This document shows positions 55,839-64,000 of a stretch of DNA of 64,000 nucleotides, one piece after another. Within the stretch, counting starts at the first letter, position 1. Each line of letters starts with the position of its first letter. Both the position numbers and the translations under genes were made by a program. This DNA is from Mycobacterium sp. UM_WGJ (GTDB lineage: Bacteria > Actinomycetota > Actinomycetes > Mycobacteriales > Mycobacteriaceae): positions 1-64,000 of the forward strand of contig NZ_AUWR01000022.1 in NCBI RefSeq assembly GCF_000455125.1, in the 5' to 3' direction. The notes beneath the pieces are model-generated. The model was not told the origin of the DNA and did not search any database. It saw only the letters and a list, made by a program, of their open reading frames with translations.

Positions 55839-58211
55839 ATGGGACCAACGATGGCGAGTTTCGGCGGTGAATTGCTGGCCGCCGCGCTCGCCGGGGTGGA
55901 AACGGGCGAGGATCCACTGCGTCACGTCGCCGACCTGCCGGCGTCGGCGGGCCGTACCGCAGCCTGGCCGAAGTGGGCCGATCCCGACGTGATCAGCGCC
56001 TTTACCGGGCGCGGGATCGAGGCGCCGTGGTCGCATCAGCTGGCCGCCGCCGACCTGGCGCACGCCGGGAGTCACGTGGTGATCAGCACCGGTACGGCGT
56101 CGGGGAAATCGCTGGCCTATCAACTCCCGGTGCTGCAGGCACTGGCGACCGATCCGCGCGCCCGGGTGCTCTACCTGTCACCGACCAAGGCGCTGGGGCA
56201 CGATCAGCTGCGCGCGGCGCACAGCCTGACCGCGGCGGTGCCACGCCTCAGTGGCGCTGCCGGAGCCGTGGCGCCCACCGCCTACGACGGCGACAGCGCC
56301 GCCGAGATCCGCCGGTTCGCCCGGGAGCGGTCTCGCTGGGTGTTCTCCAACCCGGACATGATCCACCTGTCGCTGCTGCGCAACCACGTCCGCTGGGCGG
56401 CCTACCTGCGCGGGCTGCGCTTCGTGATCGTCGACGAGTGCCACTACTACCGGGGAATCTTCGGCTCACACGTGGCGATGGTGCTGCGACGGCTGCTGCG
56501 GTTGTGCGAGCGCTATGCGGCGCCGGGTGCGGCGGCCGGGCCCACCCTGATCTTCGCCAGCGCGACCACCGCGGCACCGGGCGCCAGCGCGTCGGCGCTG
56601 ATCGGCCGGCCCGTCGCCGAGGTCACCGAGGACGGCTCGCCGCACGGGGCCCGGACGGTGGCGCTGTGGGAGCCGGCGCTGCGCACCGATATGACGGGTG
56701 AGAACGGTGCGCCGGTGCGCCGCGCCGCCGGTACCGAGGCGGCCCGGGTGATGGCCGATCTGATCGCCGAGGGGGCCCGCACCCTGACCTTCGTGCGCTC
56801 GCGTCGCGGGGCGGAACTCACCGCGCTGGCGGCCCGCACCCGGCTGGAATCGGTCGCCCCGGCGCTGGTCGACAAGGTCGCCTCCTACCGGGCCGGCTAC
56901 CTGGCCGAGGATCGCCGTGCCTTGGAGCGCGCGCTGGCCGACGGTGAGCTCTATGGCCTGGCGACTACCAACGCCCTGGAACTCGGTGTGGACATCGCCG
57001 GGTTGGATGCGGTGGTGATGGCCGGCTTCCCCGGCACGGTGACCTCGTTCTGGCAGCAGGCCGGCCGGTCGGGTAGGCGGGGCCAGACGGCACTGATCGT
57101 CTTGGTCGCTCGCGACGACCCGCTGGACACCTATTTGGTGCATCACCCCGCGGCGCTGCTGGACAAGCCGATCGAACAGGTGGTGATCGACCCGGGAAAC
57201 CCCTATGTGCTGGGGCCGCAGCTGCTGTGTGCGGCCGCCGAACTGCCGTTGACCGTCGCCGAAGTGGCGCAGTTGGGCGCCGAGCAGGTGGCCGACGGTC
57301 TGGTCGACGACGGACTGTTGCGACGGCGGTCGCAGAAGTACTTCCCAGCGCCCGGGCTCGACCCGCACGCGACGGTGGAGATCCGCGGGTCGGCGGGCGG
57401 GCAGGTGGTGATCGTGGAAGCCGACACCGGCCGCCTGCTGGGCAGCGTCGACGCCGGGCGAGCGCCGGCCACGGTGCACACCGGCGCGGTGTATTTGCAT
57501 CAGGGTGAAAGTTATGTGGTCGATTCGCTGGATACCGAGCGGCAGATCGCGTTCGTGCACGCCGAGGACCCCGGCTACGCCACATTCGCACGCGAGATCA
57601 CCGCCATCGACGTGACGGGGGAAGGCGAACGCGCCTGGTTCGGTCCGGTCAGTCTCGGCCTGGTCCCGGTGACGGTGACGCGCCAGATCGTCGGCTATCT
57701 GCGGCGGCTGCCGACCGGGGAGGTACTGGATTTCATCGACCTGGACGTTCCGGCGGCGACGTTGCCCACCATGGCGGTGGTCTACACCATCACTGCCGAG
57801 GCGCTGGCGGACCGCGGGGTCGCCGAACCTGCGATCCCCGGGGCGTTGCACGCCGCCGAGCACGCGGCGATCGGGCTGCTCCCGCTGGTGGCCAGCTGCG
57901 ATCGCGGCGACATCGGAGGCCTGTCCACCGCGGTGGGCCCGGACGCGCTGGGCGGCCTTCCCAGTGTCTTTGTCTACGACGGCCACCCCGGTGGCGCCGG
58001 CTTCGCCGAGCGCGGGTTCCGCGCGGCAGCCACCTGGCTTACCGCCACCGCGGAGGCGATCGAATCCTGCGAGTGCCCGCACGGCTGCCCGTCGTGCGTG
58101 CAATCGCCCAAGTGCGGTAACGGCAATGACCCGTTGGACAAGGAAGGCGCGGTGCGAGTGCTGCGATTGGTGCTCGGCAACCTCGACGGCTCGCCCGCGG
58201 GCCCGGAATGA
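55839..58211 (+). CDS. DEAD/DEAH-box helicase with DUF1998 (Rv3649, MrfA-like)
   Basis: The 790-residue superfamily 2 helicase has Walker A in STGTASGKSLAYQLP near residue 85, the DExH box as DECHYYRG near 198, helicase C motifs TNALELGVDIAG and QQAGRSGRRGQ near 380-410, and a C-terminal DUF1998 domain. The four-Cys zinc cluster CECPHGCPSCVQSPKC is near 745. This is the layout of YprA/MrfA, a DNA repair helicase in Bacillus subtilis. It corresponds to Rv3649. In M. tuberculosis PE33 follows; here a terminator does. Confidence 0.93.
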   Translation: MGPTMASFGGELLAAALAGVETGEDPLRHVADLPASAGRTAAWPKWADPDVISAFTGRGIEAPWSHQLAAADLAHAGSHVVISTGTASGKSLAYQLPVLQALATDPRARVLYLSPTKALGHDQLRAAHSLTAAVPRLSGAAGAVAPTAYDGDSAAEIRRFARERSRWVFSNPDMIHLSLLRNHVRWAAYLRGLRFVIVDECHYYRGIFGSHVAMVLRRLLRLCERYAAPGAAAGPTLIFASATTAAPGASASALIGRPVAEVTEDGSPHGARTVALWEPALRTDMTGENGAPVRRAAGTEAARVMADLIAEGARTLTFVRSRRGAELTALAARTRLESVAPALVDKVASYRAGYLAEDRRALERALADGELYGLATTNALELGVDIAGLDAVVMAGFPGTVTSFWQQAGRSGRRGQTALIVLVARDDPLDTYLVHHPAALLDKPIEQVVIDPGNPYVLGPQLLCAAAELPLTVAEVAQLGAEQVADGLVDDGLLRRRSQKYFPAPGLDPHATVEIRGSAGGQVVIVEADTGRLLGSVDAGRAPATVHTGAVYLHQGESYVVDSLDTERQIAFVHAEDPGYATFAREITAIDVTGEGERAWFGPVSLGLVPVTVTRQIVGYLRRLPTGEVLDFIDLDVPAATLPTMAVVYTITAEALADRGVAEPAIPGALHAAEHAAIGLLPLVASCDRGDIGGLSTAVGPDALGGLPSVFVYDGHPGGAGFAERGFRAAATWLTATAEAIESCECPHGCPSCVQSPKCGNGNDPLDKEGAVRVLRLVLGNLDGSPAGPE

Positions 58212-58215
58212 CTGC

Positions 58216-58249
58216 GGGAGTCGGCCGACCCCCCGAACGGCCGACTCCC
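58216..58249 (+). terminator. Hairpin terminator of the helicase gene
   Basis: GGGAGTCGGCC at 58216-58226 pairs perfectly with GGCCGACTCCC at 58239-58249 around a 12-base loop, beginning 5 bases after the helicase stop codon. No T-run follows, as is usual in mycobacteria. Confidence 0.8.
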
Positions 58250-58507
58250 CCGAGCCCTTACCCCGTCAACTGCGTCGCAGTGACGAGCGTCACCGCGCGA
58301 AAGGACACGCGGGACAGTAAGACGAACGGTCGAGAGATGCGATCCGTTCCCAAACCGGCACATGACCGGATGCGGCCGTAAGTTACCGGCTGCAACGGAC
58401 CCCCCGCAACTCGGGGGCGCGGCGCACGGCGGCAAGCGAGCGTCGAATCCGGGAAATTACTCACTGTTGACGCTGGTAGAAGGGCAGTAGTCGTAATATC
58501 CCGACTT

Positions 58508-59542
58508 ATGGCGCACGACTGGTTGCTGGTAGAAACCCTCGGGAGTGAACCGGTAGTCGTCGCGCAGGGCCGCCAGCTGAAGAACCTCGTGTCGCTGGCC
58601 CAGTTCCTGAGACGCAGCCCACACCTCGCGGCTATTCACACCGCGATCGCCGAATCGGTTCGGACCGGGCAGGCCCTGGCCAGCATCACGCCCCGCCGCG
58701 ATCGGGTGATCCGCACCGAACCGGTGGTGATGTCCGATGGCCGGGTGCACGGGGTGCACGTCTGGACGGGACCGGCCGACATGGAGCCGCCCGAGCGCCC
58801 CATCCCCGGCCCGTTGAAGTGGGACCTGACGCTGGGGGTGGCCACCGACACCAGGGAGTCGCTGATCAATAGCGGCAAGGACCCGGAGGTGGAGGCCACT
58901 CACGGCCGCGCGTTCGTCGAAGAGTTGCCCGCCCGTGAGTTCAGCCCGAACGAGAACAAGGTGCTGGCCCTGGCGATCCGCGCCGAGCCCGGACAGACCA
59001 TCTGCAGCAGTTGGGATGTCACCGATTTCACCGGTGAGACCATTCGGGTGGGCTTCGTGGTCCGCACGGCGCGCGAGACCGTCCCCGGCGGGCGGGTGCA
59101 TCTGGTGACACGCGGGATGAACTGGCGCTGCCAGTTCGATGGCGTAGTGCAACGCCCCGACTACTTGGCACAGCAGATCCTGCGCGCACTGGCCCAGCCG
59201 GGCGTGTACCGGGCCATGGGCGATCTGTCCAACCGGCGACTGCTGAAGTGGCTGGATGAGCCGTGCCCGCTCTACGACTGGCGCAGTCCGGCGGCATCGC
59301 GGGTTCACCCAGACGACCAGGAGCAGGCCACCCGGATGGAGAACGAGATGGCCCGCTCGCAAGGGCCGGTCAGCGGGGTGCTGCGACTGCGCCAGCACGA
59401 CGGCGGCTGGGCGCCGGTCCACGTGACCATCACCCAGGTGGAACTCGACGAGGGGACCGTGGCCGGCATGGTCGCGCTGCGACTGCCTGACGACGCCGAA
59501 CTCGCCGAGGCCGGCTTGAGCGCCGCGGGGGAGGCTCCCTAG
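58508..59542 (+). CDS. PAS-domain-like regulatory protein (Rv3651 family)
   Basis: The 344-residue protein starts MAHDWLLVETLGSEPVVVAQ and matches what I recall of Rv3651, in which PAS-type folds are present (the C-terminal YDWRSPAASRVHPDDQEQ ... GVLRLRQHDGGWAPVHVTIT ... GTVAGMVALRL block is a PAS/PAC unit near 255-335). There is no catalytic output domain. It probably acts as a cytoplasmic sensor or adaptor. Its stop overlaps the converging tad-like gene by 4 bases. Confidence 0.88.
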   Translation: MAHDWLLVETLGSEPVVVAQGRQLKNLVSLAQFLRRSPHLAAIHTAIAESVRTGQALASITPRRDRVIRTEPVVMSDGRVHGVHVWTGPADMEPPERPIPGPLKWDLTLGVATDTRESLINSGKDPEVEATHGRAFVEELPAREFSPNENKVLALAIRAEPGQTICSSWDVTDFTGETIRVGFVVRTARETVPGGRVHLVTRGMNWRCQFDGVVQRPDYLAQQILRALAQPGVYRAMGDLSNRRLLKWLDEPCPLYDWRSPAASRVHPDDQEQATRMENEMARSQGPVSGVLRLRQHDGGWAPVHVTITQVELDEGTVAGMVALRLPDDAELAEAGLSAAGEAP

Positions 59543-59850
59543 CCGACCGGCCCGGCCCGCGCCGTCGCCGAGGCGGGACCGAGGCGCCAGCCGGGCACCG
59601 GCATTGCGACGGTGACCACTACATCGAGACCATCTGCTGTGCAGGTGATTTCACCGGCATGCATCCGCGCGCCCAGCATCTTGACCCGTGTGCAGGCCTC
59701 GGCGGGCCCGGCGGGAAGCCGGCCCGCACCGGCCAGCGCCGCCAAGTCGGCGATGGCCTGGGCACGGTGTCGGGCGATGACCGCCCCACCGAGCACGAAG
59801 CCGCCGCCGGTGACGCTGAGCAGCACCGCGACCATCGCGGCCGCGGCCAC
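59539..59850 (-). CDS. TadE-like helicase/secretion neighbourhood protein (Rv3654c family)
   Basis: The frame encodes a small pilin-like protein with a hydrophobic helix (AAAAMVAVLLSVTGGGFVLGGAVIA) then RHRAQAIADLAALAGAG, the hallmark of the Rv3654c family, and a C-terminal strand DGLDVVVTVAMPVPGW. The start is unclear. GTG 59850 begins inside the conserved GGATVAAAAM block. Further upstream this frame has no ATG, GTG or TTG before it enters the TadE gene. A GTG overlapping the TadE stop at 59870 is in the wrong frame. It is the last gene of the tad-like operon. Confidence 0.75.
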   Translation of the reverse strand: MAAAAMVAVLLSVTGGGFVLGGAVIARHRAQAIADLAALAGAGRLPAGPAEACTRVKMLGARMHAGEITCTADGLDVVVTVAMPVPGWRLGPASATARAGPVG

Positions 59851-59866
59851 GGTGGCCCCGCCGGCC

Positions 59867-60214
59867 TCACCGCGACTGCTCGACCGCGGAGACCGCTTCG
59901 GCGCTGATCGCCAAGCCGGGCAACAGAGCCGGCCGGGCGGTGACGCGGGCAACCACCACGTCACCTTCGGAGCGCAGCCGGACCGTCGCACCGTCGGGCG
60001 CGATTCGTCGTACCACCACGGCGACCGCTGAGGCGTCGCCGCGCGCCGCGAGCCGGGCGGCTTCCCGCGCGGCGTCGACGCAGCGGATTTGGGCGGACAC
60101 CGCGGTGATCCCGGCCAGGCAGAACACCAGCACGCAGACCAGGGTCGCCAGCGCGAACGCCGCCTCGACCGTGCTGGCGCCGGTGTCCCCGACGAATCGC
60201 GCACGGCCGCGCAC
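59867..60214 (-). CDS. TadE family pseudopilin (Rv3655c)
   Basis: The 115-residue protein has a basic N-terminus, then GASTVEAAFALATLVCVLVFCLAGITAV, the TadE-type prepilin motif in which processing occurs before a Glu-containing hydrophobic helix, then RCVDAAREAARLAARGD. It is predicted to be a minor pseudopilin of the tight-adherence type secretion system. It sits 6 bases after the DUF4244 gene. Confidence 0.88.
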   Translation of the reverse strand: MRGRARFVGDTGASTVEAAFALATLVCVLVFCLAGITAVSAQIRCVDAAREAARLAARGDASAVAVVVRRIAPDGATVRLRSEGDVVVARVTARPALLPGLAISAEAVSAVEQSR

Positions 60215-60220
60215 GACCCG

Positions 60221-60442
60221 TCAGACCTTGGTGTTCAGCGCGCGCCCGATCACCCGGTTCAGTGCCGACACGATCGAATCACCGGTGACCACCGTGTAGA
60301 GGATCGCGCCGAACGCCGCAGCAGCGATCGTCCCGATTGCATATTCCACCGTGGACATCCCGGAGTCATCGGATGCCAGCAGCACCATCTTCAGTGATAG
60401 AACGCGAAACATGTTGCGCGTCTGAGTTATACGTGTGCTCAC
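60221..60442 (-). CDS. Flp/DUF4244 pilin-like protein (Rv3656c)
   Basis: The 73-residue protein starts at GTG 60442, preceded by GGAGG. The C-terminal half, DDSGMSTVEYAIGTIAAAAFGAILYTVVTG, is a Flp-type pilin helix with the conserved Glu-Tyr pair after a Gly cleavage site. It is probably the major pilin subunit of the tad-like system. The coordinates exclude the long open frame upstream, which is another reading of the tadC gene. Confidence 0.88.
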   Translation of the reverse strand: MSTRITQTRNMFRVLSLKMVLLASDDSGMSTVEYAIGTIAAAAFGAILYTVVTGDSIVSALNRVIGRALNTKV

Positions 60443-60504
60443 ACAACCTCCTTCATCGGTAACCTTTTCCGGCTGGTGGGGCCTGTCGGCGATGCATCGC
60501 CCGA

Positions 60505-61095
60505 TCACAGCAGGCCCGACCGCAGCACATCGCCGGCCAGGCCGGCCACGACGGGCACGATGCCCAGGCACACGAATGCGGGCAGAAAGCACAGTCCGAG
60601 CGGCCCGGCGATCAACACCCCGGCCCGCTCTGCGGCGGCCGTCGCCGAATGCGCCGCCTCGTCGCGACACTGCGTGGCAAGTTCGCCGAGCCCACCGGCC
60701 AGCGCGGTACCCGATGATCCCGAACGTCGGGCCATGCGTAGCACCGCGGTGGTCGTCGGGTCGAGTGCGCCGGCAGCCTGACCGTTCGGCGCGGACCAGG
60801 CCACGCCCGGTTCGGCACCCAGCGCCAGCAGGTCCGCGCCGCGGTGCAATGCCGCCGCGAGCGCCGGCGACGCGTGCCGGGCGGTGGCCGTAGCCGCCCC
60901 GGACACGGACATCCCCGCGGTCAGACAGAGCGCGAACACCTCGAGGTCGGCCGCCAGGGCCAACGCATCGGAGCCTGGGACTGGCTGCCGTGGGGACGGC
61001 CGCTCTGGCCGGGGTGGCCGGGCCCGTCCCCGCGCCGTCGCCGGTCCGGCGGCAGCGAGCACCGCCACCGCCAGCAAGATCGCAGCGGCGCTCAT
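60505..61095 (-). CDS. TadC-like type II secretion F-domain protein (Rv3657c)
   Basis: The 196-residue membrane protein begins MSAAAILLAVAVLAAAGPA and has a type II secretion F domain (LAADLEVFALCLTAGMSVSGA ... RRSGSSGTALAGGLGELATQCR) and C-terminal hydrophobic helices (AGVLIAGPLGLCFLPAFVCLG). It is half of the inner-membrane platform of the pilus assembly machine. Its ATG overlaps the end of the TadB-like gene as ATGA. Confidence 0.88.
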   Translation of the reverse strand: MSAAAILLAVAVLAAAGPATARGRARPPRPERPSPRQPVPGSDALALAADLEVFALCLTAGMSVSGAATATARHASPALAAALHRGADLLALGAEPGVAWSAPNGQAAGALDPTTTAVLRMARRSGSSGTALAGGLGELATQCRDEAAHSATAAAERAGVLIAGPLGLCFLPAFVCLGIVPVVAGLAGDVLRSGLL

Positions 61096-61904
61096 AGGAC
61101 ACCGCCCGCCTGAGCGGTGATCCGGTCTGACCACAGCAGCCCGGCACAGACCAGACCTATCCCGATCAGCGACAGCACCCCGCCCGTTCCGCCGAGCAGA
61201 AAGACCACCGGGCGAGCTCCGATGAGCTGGCCCAGCAGCACGCCGAGCAGCGGCAGACAGGCCAAGAGCGTCGCCGAGGCCCGGGCGCCGGCCATGCCGG
61301 CTTCGGCACGCGCCGAGAACCTTTGCCGGGCAGCGATATCGCGTTGCGCGGCTTGCATCAACGTGGCGATCGCCAAGCCGTGGTGCCCGCCGAGTTCCCA
61401 ATAGGCCGCCAGCCGCTCCCACTGCGACGGCAGCGCCGAGGACACGGAGGCCTCACGCAGGCCGGTCGCGACATCGGCCCCGAGCCGCGCCCGAGCGGCG
61501 ACACCGCCCAGGCCGGCGGCCACCGCGGGATGCTCGGATTCGGCGGCCGCCAGAGCGAACGCCCGCACCGGGTGCGCTCCGACGCGCAGCTCACCGGTCA
61601 GCGCATCCAGCGCGGTCTCCAGGGCGCGCGCCTCCGCGACGGCCCGACCCCGGCGCAGACCACGGCGGCGACGCAGGACGGCAGTGGTTCCCAACACGAC
61701 GGCAGCCAGACAGGTGCTGCGCGGCAGGACCAGTGCGGCCAGCACAGCGACGCCGGCCACCCCGCCGATAAGGCTCCCACGACTGACCCACCCGGCGACC
61801 GCACCGCGGCCCGGGCGGCCGGCCGGTGCGATGCGGCGGCGTGGCGAAGCACCGAGCAGGATCGCCGCTGCCAGCGCCAGTGCCGCAGTCGCGGGCCCGC
61901 TCAC
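61092..61904 (-). CDS. TadB-like type II secretion F-domain protein (Rv3658c)
   Basis: The 270-residue membrane protein starts at GTG 61904, overlapping the TadA stop as GTGA. It has N-terminal hydrophobic helices, then the F domain (ALETALDALTGELRVGAHPVRAF ... LAAYWELGGHHGLAIATLMQAAQRDIAARQRFSARAEAG), then two C-terminal helices. With TadC it forms the inner-membrane platform. Confidence 0.9.
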   Translation of the reverse strand: MSGPATAALALAAAILLGASPRRRIAPAGRPGRGAVAGWVSRGSLIGGVAGVAVLAALVLPRSTCLAAVVLGTTAVLRRRRGLRRGRAVAEARALETALDALTGELRVGAHPVRAFALAAAESEHPAVAAGLGGVAARARLGADVATGLREASVSSALPSQWERLAAYWELGGHHGLAIATLMQAAQRDIAARQRFSARAEAGMAGARASATLLACLPLLGVLLGQLIGARPVVFLLGGTGGVLSLIGIGLVCAGLLWSDRITAQAGGVL

Positions 61905-63082
61905 GCCGGCATCCGCTCGCGCAGCAGGGCGCGGAATTCGGCGGCGTGGTCGGTCAGTCCGCGTCCGATTTGCCACACCGCCGCGACCTGCACCTGCCCG
62001 GCGGCAGTGCGGCACAGCATCGAGATGTCCCTGAGTCGCCGCAGGCCGGCGCGGTCCCGCGCGACGTGCATCAGCACCTGGACCGCTGACGCCAGCTGAC
62101 TGTGCAGGCCGGCGCGGTCCAGACCACCCAGTGCGGCAAGCGCTTCCAGGCGGGCCGGAACCTCGGCCGAACTGTTGGCGTGTACGGTTCCGGCACCCCC
62201 GTCGTGGCCGGTGTTCAATGCGGCCAGCAGGTCGACCACTTCGGCGCCCCGCACCTCGCCGACCACCAACCGATCCGGCCGCATCCGCAGCGCTTGCCGG
62301 ACCAGATCGCGCAAGCTCACCTCGCCGGCACCTTCGACGTTGGCCGCACGGGCCACCAGTCGGACCAGGTGGGGGTGGCGCGGTTGCAGCTCGGCCGCGT
62401 CCTCCACGCACACCACCCGCTCGCCTGCGCTGACTGCGCCGAGCAGAGCGGCCAGCAGGGTTGTCTTTCCGGCTCCCGTACCGCCGGAGACCAGAAATGC
62501 CAGCCGGGCGGCGATGATCTCGGACAGCAGGGCGGCGGCCTGCGGCGCAATGGCGCCGGCGGCGGTCAGTGCGACCAGGTCCTGGGTGGCCGGACGCAGC
62601 ACCCGCAACGACAAGCACGTCCCGTCGGCCGCAACCGGCGGCAGAATCGCGTGCAGGCGCACGCTGAACTCGCCGGTGCCGCCGACGTTGAAGCCGTGCA
62701 GCTGCCCGTCTACCCACGGCTGGGCGTCGTCGAGCCGACGTCCCGCAGCGACCGCCAGCCGCTGCGCCAGCCGTCGCACAGCGGCTTCATCGGCAAACCG
62801 GATATCGCTGCGCCGCAATCCCGCTCCGTCGTCGACCCACACCGCGTCGGGGGCGGTGACGAGAACGTCGGTGGTGCCCGGGGCACACAGCAGTGGTTCC
62901 AGCACGCCGGCGCCGGTCAGTTCGGTCTGCAGAACGCGAAGGCTGGAGAGCATTTCGGTATCGCCGAGCACACCGCCGGATTCAGCCCGGATCGCTGCGG
63001 CCACGGCCCGGGGGTGCAGCTCCGAGGTCCCCGACTCTGCGGCCAGGCGTTCCCGGACCCGGTCGATCAGCGAATCCCTCAT
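61901..63082 (-). CDS. TadA/CpaF-like secretion ATPase (Rv3659c)
   Basis: The 393-residue hexameric ATPase drives pilus assembly. The Walker A motif SGGTGAGKTTLLAALLG is near residue 190, the His/Asp boxes include VVCVEDAAELQPRHPH and MRPDRLVVGEVRGAEVVDLLAALNTGHDGGAGTVHANS, the Walker B and CpaF signatures. ATG 63082 overlaps the upstream gene's stop (ATGA). The frame continues upstream of this start but that part is inside the next gene. Confidence 0.95.
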   Translation of the reverse strand: MRDSLIDRVRERLAAESGTSELHPRAVAAAIRAESGGVLGDTEMLSSLRVLQTELTGAGVLEPLLCAPGTTDVLVTAPDAVWVDDGAGLRRSDIRFADEAAVRRLAQRLAVAAGRRLDDAQPWVDGQLHGFNVGGTGEFSVRLHAILPPVAADGTCLSLRVLRPATQDLVALTAAGAIAPQAAALLSEIIAARLAFLVSGGTGAGKTTLLAALLGAVSAGERVVCVEDAAELQPRHPHLVRLVARAANVEGAGEVSLRDLVRQALRMRPDRLVVGEVRGAEVVDLLAALNTGHDGGAGTVHANSSAEVPARLEALAALGGLDRAGLHSQLASAVQVLMHVARDRAGLRRLRDISMLCRTAAGQVQVAAVWQIGRGLTDHAAEFRALLRERMPA

Positions 63083-64000
63083 GACGCCAGGTCTTTGCGC
63101 TGTGGCAACAGTTGAAGGACCCGGCCGGCCGCCGCCGTCAGTGCGGAGCGGCGATGCAAGCGCAGACCCGCGTGTTCGAGGCGCTCCGCCAGTCGGGGTT
63201 CGGCGCGCAACGCGGCCAGCAGCGGCAACCCGACGATCTCTGCCACCTCCGCAGCCCGAAGTCCGCCGGGAGACGGTCCGCGCACGACCAGGCCGACGTG
63301 GGGATTCACCGCGCGCAACCGCGGTGCGACCGCGGCGCCGGCCACGCACGACCGTACGTCGCAGGAGCTGACCACCACCACGAGATCGGCGGCGCTCAGT
63401 GCGGTTTCGGCGGGATCGACCAACGACCGGGGAAGGTCGCAGACCACGGTGACCCCGCCACGACGGCCCGCATCCACGACAGCGTCGACGGTGCCGGCGT
63501 CGACGTCAGTGGCCTGATAGGCCGAGTCGCCCCGGCTGGCACTGGAGAGGACACTGACCCCGCGCTGGCGGGGCAGCGCTCCGCGCAGCGCCGGCCAGGT
63601 CAGTCGCCCGCTGTGCTGGGCCAAGTCGCGCCAGCGCAGGCCGGCAGCGTTCTCGGTGCCTACCAGCAGATCGATGCCTCCGCCCCACGCGTCGAGGTCG
63701 ACCAGCAGCGCATCACCGGCATGCTGGGCCAGTGCCGTTGCCAGCAGCGATGCGCCCGCTCCCCCGCGGGCGCCGATCACCGCGATGACGTCGCCGCGGC
63801 GCGCCCCGTCGCGCACCGACTCACCGGCTTCGGCCAGCGCGGCCACCAGCTCATTGCCTTCGGCGGGCAGGGCAAGCACCCGGTGCGCCCCGACGGCGAC
63901 GCCGGCTTGCCAGGTGAGGGTGCTGGGTGGGCCGCCGGCGAGCACGACGACGTGGGGGCGGCGCGGCAACCGGGCCGGACCGCACCGGGCGGCAGCCTCC
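63079..64000 (-). CDS. ssd: CpaE/MinD-like septum site protein Ssd (Rv3660c), 5' end cut by window
   Basis: At least 306 residues lie in the window; the frame stays open to its edge, and by comparison with Rv3660c (about 350 residues) roughly 45-50 N-terminal residues are missing. It is a MinD/ParA-type P-loop protein: VIAVIGARGGAGASLLATALAQ is the deviant Walker A, lacking the usual signature Lys pair, then LLVDLDAWGGGIDLLVG and VTVVCDLPRS. CpaE proteins position Tad pili; Rv3660c has also been linked to control of septum formation. It begins the tad-like operon. Confidence 0.92.
   Translation of the reverse strand, partial: EAAARCGPARLPRRPHVVVLAGGPPSTLTWQAGVAVGAHRVLALPAEGNELVAALAEAGESVRDGARRGDVIAVIGARGGAGASLLATALAQHAGDALLVDLDAWGGGIDLLVGTENAAGLRWRDLAQHSGRLTWPALRGALPRQRGVSVLSSASRGDSAYQATDVDAGTVDAVVDAGRRGGVTVVCDLPRSLVDPAETALSAADLVVVVSSCDVRSCVAGAAVAPRLRAVNPHVGLVVRGPSPGGLRAAEVAEIVGLPLLAALRAEPRLAERLEHAGLRLHRRSALTAAAGRVLQLLPQRKDLAS

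Noticed and set aside
59619-59870. 83-codon frame starting at the GTG that overlaps the TadE stop
   Set aside because: It is Pro/Arg/Ser-rich and lacks the pilin-like helix; the conserved RHRAQAIADLAALA block is in another frame.

Overview
The window comes from a high-GC mycobacterium. This is shown by an MmpL4/5-type transporter, a PPE protein, a WS/DGAT acyltransferase, a deazaflavin-dependent reductase and a long gene order that matches, from memory, M. tuberculosis Rv3624c to Rv3660c (hpt-tilS-...-ppa-...-galE-...-holB-cyclase-topA-cspA-helicase-PAS-tad). The PE and PE-PGRS genes that interrupt that stretch in M. tuberculosis (Rv3650, Rv3652-3653) are absent. No insertion sequence, CRISPR array or rRNA gene was seen. 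The species cannot be fixed from the sequence alone.

Region 1 (1-16.9 kb) is accessory. An MmpL transporter converges on a small secreted protein. Then comes a complete isonitrile-lipopeptide (INLP) operon: PPE, Fe(II)/2-oxoglutarate isonitrile synthase, FcoT-type thioesterase, FadD10-type acyl-ACP ligase, acyl carrier protein, NRPS, and a stand-alone heavy-metal-associated (HMA) protein. Nearly every junction overlaps (ATGA, GTG and TTGA overlaps), so the set is translationally coupled. The NRPS has one C-A-PCP-R module, whereas the M. tuberculosis/M. marinum enzyme has two. The last gene is an orphan metal-binding domain resembling the N-terminus of the CtpA/CtpB copper ATPases.

Region 2 (17-26.9 kb) is mostly core: the minus-strand operon PBP4 carboxypeptidase-metalloprotease-tilS-hpt, then ppa, then an inserted TetR/deazaflavin-reductase pair with two matching operators and a TerC protein, then the flippase, GT2 glycosyltransferase and DUF2304 genes of a cell-surface glycan module.

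Region 3 (26.9-34.4 kb) has a very large P-type ATPase with a histone-H1-like tail and a hairpin that covers its ribosome-binding site, followed by GalE-like epimerase and a GT-C-like membrane protein.

Region 4 (34.4-48.4 kb) is a second accessory block: VIT-family transporter, APC permease, a Pls/PosA-type membrane NRPS overlapping an M1 aminopeptidase (a possible poly-amino-acid synthesis/degradation pair), then a degenerate thioester-domain protein divergent from a family 2A encapsulin operon (shell, cysteine-desulfurase cargo, cysteine synthase, serine acetyltransferase), and a methyltransferase gene with a Zur/Fur-like palindrome upstream.

Region 5 (48.5-64 kb) is core again: tRNA-Thr(CGU), holB, membrane adenylate cyclase, topA, a conserved hypothetical, cspA, a DEAD/DEAH helicase with DUF1998, a PAS protein and the minus-strand tad-like operon, whose first gene runs off the end of the window. 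Two nearly identical 47-bp palindromic repeats lie 34 kb apart, each in an intergenic gap.
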